Assembly (NCBI GenBank): GCA_947630725.1
Contig: CANRIS010000007.1
Coordinates: 26,200 to 90,199, forward strand
Source of the DNA: an uncultured Clostridia bacterium
GTDB lineage: Bacteria > Bacillota > Clostridia > Lachnospirales > CAG-274
DNA length: 64,000 nt
Direction: 5' to 3'
Made by a program: the position numbers and the translations under genes. This document shows, in pieces, positions 53,353 through 62,512 of this stretch (position 1 is the first letter of the stretch; each line of letters opens with the position of its first letter). The notes under the pieces are model-generated. The model worked only from the letters and a program-made list of their open reading frames with translations. It did no database searches and was not told where the DNA came from.

Positions 53353-54426
53353 ATGAAAAGAATAGGTATACTTACAAGCGGAGGAGACTGTCAGGGACTT
53401 AATCCCGCAATAAGAGGCGTTGCAAAGGCTCTTTATGAAGCCTTCGGAGACGTTAAGATCTATGGCATAAAGGACGGCTATAAGGGGCTTATAGAGGGAG
53501 AGTATGAAATCATGAAAAAGAGCGATTTTTCGGGCATACTCACCATGGGAGGCACCATTCTCGGCACATCGAGACAGCCATTTAAAAAAATGAGGATAAT
53601 AGGCGATGACGGAGTTGACAAGGTTCAGGCTATGATAAAAAACTATAAGGAAATGAAGCTTGACTGCCTTGTTATACTGGGAGGAAACGGCACCCACAAA
53701 AGCGCCAATCTTCTGAGCGAAAGCGGCCTTAACATAATCACTCTGCCCAAAACCATAGACAACGATCTCTGGGGCACCGATATAACATTCGGATTTCATT
53801 CGGCTCTGGACGTTGCCACGGAGGTAATAGACAGGCTCCACACGACAGCCACATCTCACGGCAGGATATTTGTCGTTGAGATAATGGGGCATAAAGCGGG
53901 CTGGCTTAATCTCTACGCAGGCATCGCAGGGGGCGCCGACGTTATACTTATACCCGAAATACCCTACAGCAAAGAAAAAATTGCGGAGATAATTGAAAGC
54001 CGTACAAAGGACGGCAAGGGCTTTTCCATAGTGGCAGTTGCAGAGGGAGCAGTCTCTCTCGAAGAAAGCAAAATGAGCAAGAAGGAGTTCAAGGCGGCGA
54101 GAGCGGCTATGCGTCAGCCGTCTGTGGGTTATAGAGTGGCGGAAGAAATAGAGCTGCTTACGGGTCACGATGTAAGGGTCACCGTGCCGGGACATATTCA
54201 GAGAGGCGGCAGCCCATCGGCATATGACAGATTTTTATCAACTATGTTCGGCACAAAGGCCGCAGAGCTTATCAAAAACGAGCAGTACGGATATATGGCA
54301 GGACTTAAGAACAACGAGGTCGTAGCCGTTCCACTTTCGGAGGTGGCAGGCAGACTTAAGTGCGTTCCCACCGACAGCCAGATAATCAAAACAGCCAGAA
54401 GCATAGGCTTAAGCTTCGGCGACTGA
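53353..54426 (+). CDS. pfk: 6-phosphofructokinase
   Basis: Phosphorylates fructose 6-phosphate. Of 357 residues, the ATP/PPi-binding start is GILTSGGDCQGLNPAIRG. The active site PKTIDNDLWGTD retains the catalytic Asp. The segment GGNGTHKSAN has Asn where the magnesium ligand Asp103 of E. coli PfkA stands and keeps Gly104, while PKTIDND has Lys at position 124. Gly104/Lys124 enzymes of this branch usually use ATP, sometimes PPi, so the phosphate donor needs testing. GTSRQPF, EVMGHKAGW and HIQRGGSPSAYDR follow. Context with ppx and ppk (polyphosphate metabolism) is notable. Confidence 0.93.
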   Translation: MKRIGILTSGGDCQGLNPAIRGVAKALYEAFGDVKIYGIKDGYKGLIEGEYEIMKKSDFSGILTMGGTILGTSRQPFKKMRIIGDDGVDKVQAMIKNYKEMKLDCLVILGGNGTHKSANLLSESGLNIITLPKTIDNDLWGTDITFGFHSALDVATEVIDRLHTTATSHGRIFVVEIMGHKAGWLNLYAGIAGGADVILIPEIPYSKEKIAEIIESRTKDGKGFSIVAVAEGAVSLEESKMSKKEFKAARAAMRQPSVGYRVAEEIELLTGHDVRVTVPGHIQRGGSPSAYDRFLSTMFGTKAAELIKNEQYGYMAGLKNNEVVAVPLSEVAGRLKCVPTDSQIIKTARSIGLSFGD

Positions 54427-54473
54427 AAACGCTGTCTCCCCCCAAGAACGTCAGAAAAGGAAGTGACGCTTAA

Positions 54474-55994
54474 ATGAATAAAAAAGTAATGGCAGTAGTA
54501 GAGATAGCCTCAAACGAGCTGCGGTTCAAGATAGGTGAAAGAAAGGGAGAGGGTTTTAAAATAACCGAGGCGCTGAGCTATCCCCTTAGTCTTGGAAAGG
54601 ACGTTTTTCACTTCGGAAAGATCAGCTTTGAGAGTATGTGCCGTTCGGCTGATATAATAAACGGCTTTCTGAAGGTCGGTGAGGACTATGGCGTAGACAA
54701 GGTAACCACCATAGCCACCACGGCGGTCAGAGAGGCCACAAACAGAGATTATATACTGGATCAGATAAGAATAAAAACGGGTCTTGAAATAAACGCCGCC
54801 GATGACAATCAGGAGAAAAACTATATAAACACCCTTATGATGGGGCTTATGCCCAAAAAACATACAAAATCGGCTCTTGCGGTACATCTCGGCTCGGGAA
54901 ACATAAGCATATCCCTTTTGGAGGATTCACGCATAACATTTACAAGGATAATCAAAATTGGCGGACTGAGACTTTCTGAGATGTTTGACGTTGTAGGCCC
55001 CGAAAAATATTTTTCGGTCGTGAGAGAATATCTGAGACCCCTTCTGGATTCGGTGCTGAAAAATCTTCCCGAATCGGTCAACGACATTATACTTACGGGG
55101 CAGGACGCAGCCCTTATTTCAAAATTCTGCAAGGGAAGACCCAACGGCGACTATGACGAAATAGACAGCAGAGATTTTTCGGCATTTTATAAGCAGATAA
55201 GGGACAAAAGCCCTACTCAGCTAAGAGACAGGCTTGGCATAACAACGGAGACACAGGAGCTTTTGCTGCCTGCCCTCGTTATTTATAACAGATTTCTGAA
55301 ATATTCAAAGACAGAAAAAATAATAGCCCTCCCCATAACCGCAGGCGACTGTCTGCTTCTTAAACTTCTGAATCCGGGGAGATATTCGGAGCTTAAGAGA
55401 CAGCTTGAAGAAAGCTCCGTGACGAGCGCATTCAAAATAGCCGAAAAATATGAGCTTGATACCGAGCATATAAAGCAGGTGGAAAAGTGCGCCCTGCTTA
55501 TGTTTGACAAGCTCAGGAGACTTCACGGACTGGACAAGAGAAAGAGGCTTTTGTTGAGACTTGCGGTCATTCTTCACAATGTAGGAAGGTTTATAAACCC
55601 CAAGTTTCACTATCTGCACTCATACAACATAATTACGGGTCTTGACATAGCGGGCATAAGCGATGAAGAAAAGCAGGTTATTGCGGCTGTGGCTCTCTTT
55701 CATGGGTCGCTCCTGCCAAGTGCGTCACACCCTGTCTATAACAATCTTAGTCCCTCAAACAGGGCGGTGGTTTCAAAGCTTTGCGCCATACTGCGCCTTG
55801 CGGTAGCCATAAACTCGGGCTATGGAAGCAAGTATGACAAGGTGACTATGAAGCTTAAGGGAAACGAATTTATAATAACACTTGAAACCTACAAGGACAT
55901 AGAGCTTGAAAAGATCATATTCGGAACGAAGAACGAATTGTTTGCCGATGTATACGGCATAAAAGCGGTCCTGGAAAAAAGGAGCGTGATTTGA
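54474..55994 (+). CDS. ppx: Exopolyphosphatase (Ppx/GppA family) with C-terminal HD-like domain
   Basis: Removes terminal phosphate from polyphosphate, or pppGpp. The N-terminal ASKHA halves show VEIASNELRFKIGE, VTTIATTAVREATN and VHLGSGNISISLLED (phosphate loop). Residues about 330-500 resemble an HD-type helical domain (RLAVILHNVGRFINP and AAVALFHGS), as in long Ppx proteins of 500 residues; the HD metal residues are not all obvious. It lies between pfk and ppk; the ppk start codon is one base after its stop, so the pair is coupled. Confidence 0.88.
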   Translation: MNKKVMAVVEIASNELRFKIGERKGEGFKITEALSYPLSLGKDVFHFGKISFESMCRSADIINGFLKVGEDYGVDKVTTIATTAVREATNRDYILDQIRIKTGLEINAADDNQEKNYINTLMMGLMPKKHTKSALAVHLGSGNISISLLEDSRITFTRIIKIGGLRLSEMFDVVGPEKYFSVVREYLRPLLDSVLKNLPESVNDIILTGQDAALISKFCKGRPNGDYDEIDSRDFSAFYKQIRDKSPTQLRDRLGITTETQELLLPALVIYNRFLKYSKTEKIIALPITAGDCLLLKLLNPGRYSELKRQLEESSVTSAFKIAEKYELDTEHIKQVEKCALLMFDKLRRLHGLDKRKRLLLRLAVILHNVGRFINPKFHYLHSYNIITGLDIAGISDEEKQVIAAVALFHGSLLPSASHPVYNNLSPSNRAVVSKLCAILRLAVAINSGYGSKYDKVTMKLKGNEFIITLETYKDIELEKIIFGTKNELFADVYGIKAVLEKRSVI

Positions 55995-55995
55995 T

Positions 55996-58110
55996 ATGGC
56001 AGCAGACTTAAACAACAAGGAGCTGTATATAAACAGAGAGCTGAGCTGGCTCGAATTTAACGAAAGGGTGCTTGACGAGGCCTTTGACAAAACGAACCCC
56101 GTGCTTGAAAGATTCAAGTTTCTGGGCATAACAGCATCCAATCTGGACGAATTTTTTATGGTGAGGGTTGCGGGGGTTATGGAGCAGGTGTTCGCAGGAA
56201 GAACAAAGCCCGACTCATCGGGACTTTCGCCTGCGGCGCAGCTTGAAAAAATATCCGAAAGAACTCACGAAATGGTTAAAAAGCAGTACAACTGTCTGAA
56301 TCGCAGCCTTATACCGAGACTGAGAGAAGAAAAAATAGTGTTTAAGGACTATGGAGACCTTGAATACAATCAGAAGGACTTTCTTAAGAGCTATTTCACG
56401 ACAACGCTTTTCCCCGTGCTTACGCCTATGGCAATAGACAGCAGCAGGCCGTTTCCTTTGGTGTACAACAAAAGCTTAAACCTCATAGCGGAGCTTTCGG
56501 GCGAGGGCGAAAACCGTTTTGCGGTGGTTCAGGCTCCGTCTGTTCTGGGCAGAATAATAGAGCTGCCGTCCGGGGGAGAGACAAGGGACTTTATTTTTTT
56601 GGAACAGGTCATAAAGCACTTTATGCCGAGGCTTTTTGAGGACTGCGAAGTCATATCCTCCTCAGCATTCAGGATCACACGAAACTCCGATCTCGAAATA
56701 GACGAGGACGAACGCCACGACCTTATGGTGGAGATCGAACAGTCCATAAAACGCCGCAAGTGGGGCGCTCCCGTAAGGCTTGAAGTCGAATCGGACATAA
56801 GCAAGAACGCATATTCGTTTTTAAGGGAAAAGTTAGAGATAGACGAAAGCTATGTATATCATATATCGGGCATACTGGACCTTACGGCGTGCTTTGCAAT
56901 TTCGGGCATAAGGGGAGAGGAGAGACTGTGTGACGAGCCTTTGCCTCCCGTTGCCGTAAAAGCCTTTAAGGACAGGGATATGTTTGAGAGGATAAAGGAG
57001 GGGGACGTGCTTGTACATCATCCCTATGAGTCCTTCGACTGCGTTGTTAATTTTGTGAGGACGGCTGCGTCCGATCCGGGAGTGCTTGCCATAAAGCAGA
57101 CCTTATACAGGGTTTCGGGCAATTCTCCCATAATAAACGCCCTTATACAGGCTGCCGAAAACGGAAAGCAGGTGACAGTGCTTGTGGAGCTTAAGGCGCG
57201 TTTTGATGAGGAAAACAATATCAACTGGGCGAGAAAGCTCGAAAACGCAGGCTGCCACGTTGTATATGGCCTTGTGGGACTCAAGACCCACTGCAAGCTC
57301 TGTTTGGTGGTAAGGAAGGAGCCCGATGGCATACATCGCTATGTTCACCTTGCCACGGGCAATTATAACGACAAGACTGCCAAGCTGTATACCGATCTTG
57401 GAATGTTTACGTCAAAGGAAAGCTACGGAGCCGATGTTTCAAAGCTTTTCAACGTACTTACGGGATATTCAAAGTCCACGGATTTTTCAAAAATATCGGT
57501 GGCTCCCACGGGGCTGAGGGATATGCTCCTCTATAATATCCGCAACGAGACCGAAAACGCAAAAAACGGCCGTCCTGCCGCAATAGTCGCAAAAATGAAC
57601 TCACTTGTGGATAAGCCCGTTATAAAGGCGCTTTATGAGGCGGCAGAGGCAGGAGTAAGCATAAAGCTCATAGTCAGGGGCATATGCTGTCTGCGTCCCG
57701 GAGTAAAGGACATAAGCGAGAACATATCTGTATACAGCATTGTGGGAAGATTTTTGGAGCATTCGAGAATATATTATTTTGAAAACAACGAAAATCCGAG
57801 ACTTTATCTTTCCAGCGCCGACTGGATGCCGAGAAACCTCAACAGACGTGTGGAGGCTGCCTTTATTGTGGACGATGAGAATATAAAGAAAGAAATACTC
57901 GATATATTGGACATCACTCTTTCGGATACCGAAAAAATAAGGGTGATGCAGACAGACGGAAGCTATAGGAGAGCCGACAGGAGAGGAAGGGCAAGGCTCA
58001 ACTCACAGCTGGAATTTTACAGAAGGGCAAAGGAAAAAAACAAGCCCGACAGCGAAAACCGTGAGGACGAAATTTTTGTCCCCATAACAAGCTCGTCCGA
58101 TAACATATGA
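55996..58110 (+). CDS. ppk: Polyphosphate kinase 1
   Basis: Makes polyphosphate from ATP reversibly. Of 704 residues, the start YINRELSWLEFNERVLDEAFDKTNPVLERFKFLGITASNLDEFFMVRVAG is diagnostic. The C-terminal phospholipase-D-like domains carry the autophosphorylated His in YVHLATGNYNDKTAKLYTDLGMFTS and a second His-containing segment FLEHSRIYYFENNENPRLYLSSADWMPRNLNRRVE. It is coupled to ppx; together they set the polyphosphate pool. Confidence 0.97.
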   Translation: MAADLNNKELYINRELSWLEFNERVLDEAFDKTNPVLERFKFLGITASNLDEFFMVRVAGVMEQVFAGRTKPDSSGLSPAAQLEKISERTHEMVKKQYNCLNRSLIPRLREEKIVFKDYGDLEYNQKDFLKSYFTTTLFPVLTPMAIDSSRPFPLVYNKSLNLIAELSGEGENRFAVVQAPSVLGRIIELPSGGETRDFIFLEQVIKHFMPRLFEDCEVISSSAFRITRNSDLEIDEDERHDLMVEIEQSIKRRKWGAPVRLEVESDISKNAYSFLREKLEIDESYVYHISGILDLTACFAISGIRGEERLCDEPLPPVAVKAFKDRDMFERIKEGDVLVHHPYESFDCVVNFVRTAASDPGVLAIKQTLYRVSGNSPIINALIQAAENGKQVTVLVELKARFDEENNINWARKLENAGCHVVYGLVGLKTHCKLCLVVRKEPDGIHRYVHLATGNYNDKTAKLYTDLGMFTSKESYGADVSKLFNVLTGYSKSTDFSKISVAPTGLRDMLLYNIRNETENAKNGRPAAIVAKMNSLVDKPVIKALYEAAEAGVSIKLIVRGICCLRPGVKDISENISVYSIVGRFLEHSRIYYFENNENPRLYLSSADWMPRNLNRRVEAAFIVDDENIKKEILDILDITLSDTEKIRVMQTDGSYRRADRRGRARLNSQLEFYRRAKEKNKPDSENREDEIFVPITSSSDNI

Positions 58111-58191
58111 TACCCCTCGGATATAAACCGTTCGTCCGCCCAAAGGGTTAAAAAAAGACCCCACAAGCCCTGAAGCTTCGGAGGTGGAATA

Positions 58192-58305
58192 TTGCCAAAA
58201 AAAGTAAATCTTATTTTGAATGCGATAATAGGCTCATTCAATCCTAAAGCTGATTATCCGACACAAACCAAAACAGCAATAAAATCCCTTTTGTTAGGGG
58301 CATAA
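58192..58305 (+). CDS. Possible 37-residue peptide of unknown function
   Basis: Begins with TTG after a GGAGGTGG site at good spacing: MPKKVNLILNAIIGSFNPKADYPTQTKTAIKSLLLGA. It is basic and partly amphipathic. No family is recognised, and it could be the start of an eroded gene. It lies between ppk and the minus-strand SdpI-like gene. Confidence 0.3.
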   Translation: MPKKVNLILNAIIGSFNPKADYPTQTKTAIKSLLLGA

Positions 58306-58315
58306 CGAAAAAAAC

Positions 58316-58363
58316 AACGAAACCGATGGCGCCATACAAATAAGACACCATCGGTTTTTCGTT
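58316..58363 (-). terminator. Terminator of the SdpI-like gene
   Basis: AACGAAACCGATGG and CCATCGGTTTTTCGTT pair. On the minus strand a run of seven T residues follows, so it mainly serves the minus-strand gene ending at 58376, though it can also close the plus-strand transcript. Confidence 0.75.
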
Positions 58364-58375
58364 AAAAATCAGAAT

Positions 58376-58753
58376 TTATCTACGAATCCCTTCTTCTGTA
58401 AAAGTTTTTTTTAATGTTTTCTCTGTCATATATATAGAACCTATTAAAATAGCAAATTGAATAAATGTCAAAATCAGGCCGACAATTCCGATAGAATCAT
58501 TTGAAACTCCGTAAAATGGAAGATGGATAATAATTGACGGGACTAAAATAATCCGGCCAATTTTCCACCAAAGTTTTCCACTGTAATGATGAGCAAAAAG
58601 CCATGTATCCATATTTTGCATAGAACGAGAGGTTCTATATCCAATCAGAGAATTTATCTTTTGCGGTGGGCGCTTCCACATGAGCCGTCCAATAACTATC
58701 ATCAACAACGGAATTATTAAATCACAACAAAGCATAAACCACCAAAACCACAT
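58376..58753 (-). CDS. SdpI-like integral membrane protein
   Basis: A 125-residue protein with three to four membrane helices. The loop NSLIGYRTSRSMQNMDTWLFAHHYSG matches the signature of SdpI/YhfL-type proteins; SdpI itself gives immunity to a killing peptide, but most relatives are uncharacterised. The ATG at 58753 follows AGAGGTGA; the ORF track begins at a GTG inside that site. The gene is noticeably richer in A and T than most neighbours and may have been acquired. Confidence 0.72.
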   Translation of the reverse strand: MWFWWFMLCCDLIIPLLMIVIGRLMWKRPPQKINSLIGYRTSRSMQNMDTWLFAHHYSGKLWWKIGRIILVPSIIIHLPFYGVSNDSIGIVGLILTFIQFAILIGSIYMTEKTLKKTFTEEGIRR

Positions 58754-58815
58754 ATCGTTCACCTCTACAAAATCCGATTACAGCCTTTGTTAACTCCGAT
58801 GCAAACAGGAAGTTG

Positions 58816-59328
58816 TCAATCAATTCCAAAGGCTGAGTCATATTTGACCATACCCTTAACTTGAGGTACGTCATCTTGTAATTTGAATGCCATGTAGTAT
58901 TCGTCCTGCACTTCAAATGGCGCTTCAATACCATATAAGCTCGCAGGAAGATAACCAGCCCTCGGATAATATGCTGGAGACCCCAATACTATCGAGTAGT
59001 CATACCCCAACTGTTTGGCAATACGGTGCCCCTCACGGATAAGCGCCAGCCCGATTCCTCTCCGCTGATATGCCGGAAGAACAGAAAGGGGCGCAAGAGC
59101 AAGTTCGATGGTTTCTCCTATGGTGATTTTAGTAAAAAGGATGTGCCCCACAATTTTGCCATCTTCCTCTGCTATAAGCGAGAGTTCCGGAATAAAGGAT
59201 GGAGTGTCCCTCAACAGAGTCACAAGCTCCTGCTCGTTTCCATCGCTATGTTCTGCATGAGAAAATGCTTCCGTTACGACCTGAAAGACTGCATTATAAT
59301 CGTCTGCTCGTTCTTGCCTTATTTCCAT
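58816..59328 (-). CDS. GNAT-family N-acetyltransferase
   Basis: A 170-residue acetyl-CoA-dependent transferase of the YhbS type. Conserved parts are EIRQERADDYNAVFQVVTEAF at the start, the acetyl-CoA loop LPAYQRRGIGLALIREG, and VLGSPAYYPRAGYLPAS, typical of this branch. AGGAGG precedes the ATG. The substrate is unknown. It shares strand and a 60-base gap with the SdpI-like gene, so the two may have arrived together. Confidence 0.85.
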   Translation of the reverse strand: MEIRQERADDYNAVFQVVTEAFSHAEHSDGNEQELVTLLRDTPSFIPELSLIAEEDGKIVGHILFTKITIGETIELALAPLSVLPAYQRRGIGLALIREGHRIAKQLGYDYSIVLGSPAYYPRAGYLPASLYGIEAPFEVQDEYYMAFKLQDDVPQVKGMVKYDSAFGID

Positions 59329-59411
59329 ACAAGTGCCTCCTTTTTAGAAAATCCTTTATACCGTCAAATTCCGATTTGTAGGGGCTTGTGTTTTTTCTGA
59401 TTTGTGATATA

Positions 59412-60287
59412 TCAGTTTTTCGGCTGATATTCAAGCTCGGGGTTTTTGATGGTTACTCTTGTGTTGGGCTTTACCGATGTTACGACAAAGGCGTTTCCTC
59501 CTATGACGCTGCCCTCGCCTATGACGGTGTCGCCTCCCAGAATAGAGGCTCCCGAATAGATAGTTACGTTATCTTCTATTGTGGGGTGACGTCTTACTCC
59601 CTTAAGCTTCTGTCCGCCCGAGGTCGAAAGACCTCCCAGTGTTACGCCCTGATATATTTTGACGTGTTCGCCTATAATTGTAGTTTCGCCTATGACTATG
59701 CCTGTGCCGTGGTCTATGCAGAAGTATTTGCCTATTGTCGCTCCGGGGTGTATGTCTATGCCCGTGACGCTGTGGGCGTGCTCCGTCATTATTCTCGGTA
59801 TGAGAGGCACATCAAGAAGATAAAGCTCGTGGGCTATCCGCGCTACCATAATGGCATATATGCCGGGGTAGGAGTATATTACCTCGTCTCTGCTGTATGC
59901 CGCAGGGTCGCCCTCAAAGGCAGCCTCAACGTCCGTCTCCATATAATCTCTTATTATGGGAAGCTTTTCAAAAAAGCTGCGGCTTATGGCGTCAACCCTT
60001 GCATCGGAGACGTCCTCGGGGGCGGCGTTTTCTTCGGCGCAGAGAAAGGCCTTTTTCATTTGTTTTTCAAGATTGTATTTTATTTCTTCGAGTATTTCTC
60101 CTATATAATATCTCACAAACTCCCGACTAAGCTTTTTCTGCTCAAAAAAACCGGGAAATATGAGCTTTTGCAAAAGTCCGATTATTTTGACAACGGTTTC
60201 TTTGTTGGGCTGCGGACTGCGTCCGATCTTTGCCGTTACGGGGCTTTTGCCATAGCTTTCAAGCAGCCTGTCGATCGTGTTATCCAA
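59412..60287 (-). CDS. Serine O-acetyltransferase (EpsC/CysE type)
   Basis: Makes O-acetylserine for cysteine synthesis. Of 291 residues, the N-terminal helical domain is of the EpsC length. The C-terminal left-handed beta helix has hexapeptide repeats: HPGATIGKYFCIDHGTGIVIGETTIIGEHVKIYQGVTLGG, then HPTIEDNVTIYSGASILGGDTVIGEGSVIGGNAFV, with catalytic His in DHGTG and HP. It is the last gene of the minus-strand cluster that starts at efp or yaaL. No T-box is visible in the 17-base gap upstream. Confidence 0.92.
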   Translation of the reverse strand: MDNTIDRLLESYGKSPVTAKIGRSPQPNKETVVKIIGLLQKLIFPGFFEQKKLSREFVRYYIGEILEEIKYNLEKQMKKAFLCAEENAAPEDVSDARVDAISRSFFEKLPIIRDYMETDVEAAFEGDPAAYSRDEVIYSYPGIYAIMVARIAHELYLLDVPLIPRIMTEHAHSVTGIDIHPGATIGKYFCIDHGTGIVIGETTIIGEHVKIYQGVTLGGLSTSGGQKLKGVRRHPTIEDNVTIYSGASILGGDTVIGEGSVIGGNAFVVTSVKPNTRVTIKNPELEYQPKN

Positions 60288-60304
60288 AACAAATACTCCT
60301 TTCT

Positions 60305-60862
60305 TTATATTAAGCGCCTTAAATTTTTTATATCGTCAATATATGTATCTCTGAGACTTCTGTTGTATATTACAGAGGCCGGGTGATACAGAGGAAACAG
60401 CCTGAAGCCCTCTGCGGCTATGGCCTTTCCGTGCAGTTCGCCTATAACGGCTTTTTTGTCTCCCAGAACAGCCCTTAGAGCAAAGTTGCCCAAAGTGACT
60501 ACATATTCGGGAGACAGCAGAGCAAGCTCTCTGTGGAGATATGGCGTGAAAAAGTCCACCTCGTCCCTGTTGGGCGGACGATTTGAGAGCCTTCCCGTTT
60601 TGGGGTTTGTTTTGGAGGGTCTTATTTTTACAACATTTGTTATGTATATATCCTCTCTGACAAGTCCTAAAATACCGAGAAATTCGTTGAGGTTTTGGCC
60701 CGCCTTTCCCACAAAGGGGCGGCCCTGTTTTTCCTCCTCGCCGCCGGGAGCCTCTCCCACAAGGACTATTCGGGGATCGGCGCAGCCCTCTCCGGGTATA
60801 AAACGCCTGTCGGGAAATTTTTCCGAAGCAGCCAACCGCATTTCACTGTAAAGCTTATCCAT
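60305..60862 (-). CDS. Uracil-DNA glycosylase of family 4/5 type, without visible iron-sulfur cysteines
   Basis: Removes uracil from DNA. Of 185 residues, motif A is GEAPGGEEEKQGRPFVGKAGQNLNEFL and motif B is LYHPASVIYN. Family 4 enzymes normally carry four cysteines for a [4Fe-4S] cluster, two of them near the N-terminus; here only one cysteine (GEGCADP) is seen, so the cluster is probably absent. It overlaps the rhomboid gene by 8 bases. The fold call is firm and the substrate call likely. Confidence 0.85.
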   Translation of the reverse strand: MDKLYSEMRLAASEKFPDRRFIPGEGCADPRIVLVGEAPGGEEEKQGRPFVGKAGQNLNEFLGILGLVREDIYITNVVKIRPSKTNPKTGRLSNRPPNRDEVDFFTPYLHRELALLSPEYVVTLGNFALRAVLGDKKAVIGELHGKAIAAEGFRLFPLYHPASVIYNRSLRDTYIDDIKNLRRLI

Positions 60863-61901
60863 TTTTATCCGCCTTTCTTTTATCCCAAAGACCGTAGGCG
60901 AGTCCTATGGGAAGTCCCGTCAAAAAGCCTCCTATGTGGCCGAAATTGTCTATGCCGCTTATCATAAAGCCCAAGCCCAGATTCAGAAGCGCAAATATAA
61001 TGTATATATAAATATCAAGACCGTCCATTTTGATCTTATTCACGGCGGTGTATGCAAGAGCTGAGCCTATAAGCGCCATAATAGCTCCCGAGGCTCCTGC
61101 GGATACAGCTCCGTCCGAAAAAACCATACTGAGCAGGGCGCAGCCAAGTCCTCCGAAAATATAAAGTATCAGAAACCTTCCCCGCCCGTAGTATTTTTCA
61201 CATCTCGTGCCGAATATATAGAGTGAAAACAGATTTGAAAAGAGATGAACCGCTCCTATATGCAGAAACATATAGGTAAACAGCCTGTAAAGCTCTCCCT
61301 GAGCCGCAAGAGGGGCGCAAAGTGCGCCATACTTAAGCAGAACGCCTGTGTCCGTGCTGCCTCCGTCTGCCGAAAGTACCGCAAACATACATAAACACAT
61401 TAAAGCTATGACATATGTCAGAACAGGCTTTTTTGTTCTGACTTCAACAGACCCGGAAGGAATTATTTTTTCGTTTTTGAAATATGCCGCAAAGCAGTCC
61501 TCTATGCCATCGGCTTTGGTGGGCGCATTTTCTGAGAATATGAGACGACCGTTTTCGGTATCTGCCGACCACCTTGCTCTCATAATATCGGCTGTTGGGT
61601 CGAAGTCATCCTTTTCCGCAAAGGCTCCCGAATCTCCTATGGCTATGCCCAGACAGAAAAATTTCATTCTTACGCTGAACAGCTTGGGAATTTTTTCGGA
61701 AATAAGCATAAATCTTGCCTCGGGATCCGAAATTTTCCGAGTATCCAGAATTATGACGGCGTTTATCAAGGCTCCCTCGGCCTTGTAAAAGCAAAGTTCG
61801 GAAGCGTCCCCGTATGTTCCGCCCGTTTCGGGTGCGGTCATTATTCTGCTGTAGTTTTTGCTTTTCAGGTATTCGCCTATACCCGACATAATTTCGTTCA
61901 T
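60855..61901 (-). CDS. Rhomboid-family intramembrane serine protease
   Basis: A 348-residue membrane protease. Residues about 1-155 form a soluble N-terminal domain that I do not recognise. The rhomboid core has six membrane helices: MFLHIGAVHLFSNLFSLYIFG, the catalytic Ser in GAVSAGASGAIMALIG, and the catalytic His in NFGHIGGFLTGLPIGLAYG. The gene lies between bofA and the UDG gene with a small gap and an overlap, so it is co-transcribed. Physiological targets are unknown. Confidence 0.9.
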   Translation of the reverse strand: MNEIMSGIGEYLKSKNYSRIMTAPETGGTYGDASELCFYKAEGALINAVIILDTRKISDPEARFMLISEKIPKLFSVRMKFFCLGIAIGDSGAFAEKDDFDPTADIMRARWSADTENGRLIFSENAPTKADGIEDCFAAYFKNEKIIPSGSVEVRTKKPVLTYVIALMCLCMFAVLSADGGSTDTGVLLKYGALCAPLAAQGELYRLFTYMFLHIGAVHLFSNLFSLYIFGTRCEKYYGRGRFLILYIFGGLGCALLSMVFSDGAVSAGASGAIMALIGSALAYTAVNKIKMDGLDIYIYIIFALLNLGLGFMISGIDNFGHIGGFLTGLPIGLAYGLWDKRKADKNG

Positions 61902-61914
61902 ATCGTATTTGTAC

Positions 61915-62181
61915 CTATAGCGTAATAAGCTTTATTATGTAAAGCCCTATAAGGGCAGGCAGACCCAGCGCTCCGATGAGTATTCCGTTGACGGCATTTA
62001 TCCCCAGAGCAAGACCGTACTTGCCCAAAAAGACGTTTGCAGCGCCAATGGCCGCAAGCCCCAAAAGCCCCCTCGCCGTGACCTTGGCGATCTTTTTTGA
62101 AATATCCGAAAAGGCTATGCAGAGGGCTGCGGCGCAGAGAATGAGGATCATATACTTTATGGTGTTCTCCGACAGACTCAT
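61915..62181 (-). CDS. BofA-family protein (pro-sigma-K processing inhibitor-like)
   Basis: An 88-residue protein with two or three membrane helices. The C-terminal part YGLALGINAVNGILIGALGLPALIGLYIIKLI fits the BofA family, in which BofA holds the SpoIVFB protease inactive until the mother cell is ready to make sigma-K. It overlaps the yaaL-like gene by 4 bases. In B. subtilis recR-yaaL-bofA are adjacent, which supports the call. Confidence 0.82.
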   Translation of the reverse strand: MSLSENTIKYMILILCAAALCIAFSDISKKIAKVTARGLLGLAAIGAANVFLGKYGLALGINAVNGILIGALGLPALIGLYIIKLITL

Positions 62182-62402
62182 GCCGTATATCCCCTTTCCT
62201 TACAGATCTTAAGATAGTAGTGATAGCGCATATTTACGGATTTGATCTCATAGATTATGCTGTCTATAAGCTCAGCCTCCGTAACAAAGTCAAGTATTGA
62301 ATAGAGATCGGCGAGTCTGTTTTTCATGCTGTGGCAGCCGGCTATATAGCCAAGTCTGTCCTTGTCTGTAATGTTGTTTCTGAGCAGTCTGATAGGATCC
62401 AA
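62178..62402 (-). CDS. YaaL-like DUF2508 protein
   Basis: A 74-residue soluble protein if it starts at the TTG 62402 (MDPIRLLRNNITDKDRLGYI), which has CGGAGG 7 bases upstream. The longer reading from 62450 lacks a ribosome site. The central segment HSMKNRLADLYSILDFVTEAELIDSIIYEIKSVNMRYHYYLKICKERG fits the DUF2508/YaaL family. Function unknown; it is usually placed beside bofA, as here. Confidence 0.75.
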   Translation of the reverse strand: MDPIRLLRNNITDKDRLGYIAGCHSMKNRLADLYSILDFVTEAELIDSIIYEIKSVNMRYHYYLKICKERGYTA

Positions 62403-62469
62403 GATTTGTCCTCCGTTTCCTTTTTTAGGTATTTTATGCAGAAATAACATACTTTATTCAGAACTGCCT

Positions 62470-62505
62470 AAAAAAACAGGACAGAGTAAAAATTTTCTGT
62501 CCCTG
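62470..62505 (-). terminator. Terminator of efp
   Basis: On the minus strand CAGGGACAGA pairs with TCTGTCCTG, followed by seven T residues. Confidence 0.8.
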
Positions 62506-62512
62506 AATTTTA

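Noticed and set aside
59388-60386. 332-codon plus-strand ORF opposite epsC
   Set aside because: It is antisense to the serine acetyltransferase hexapeptide repeats, which produce long accidental frames.
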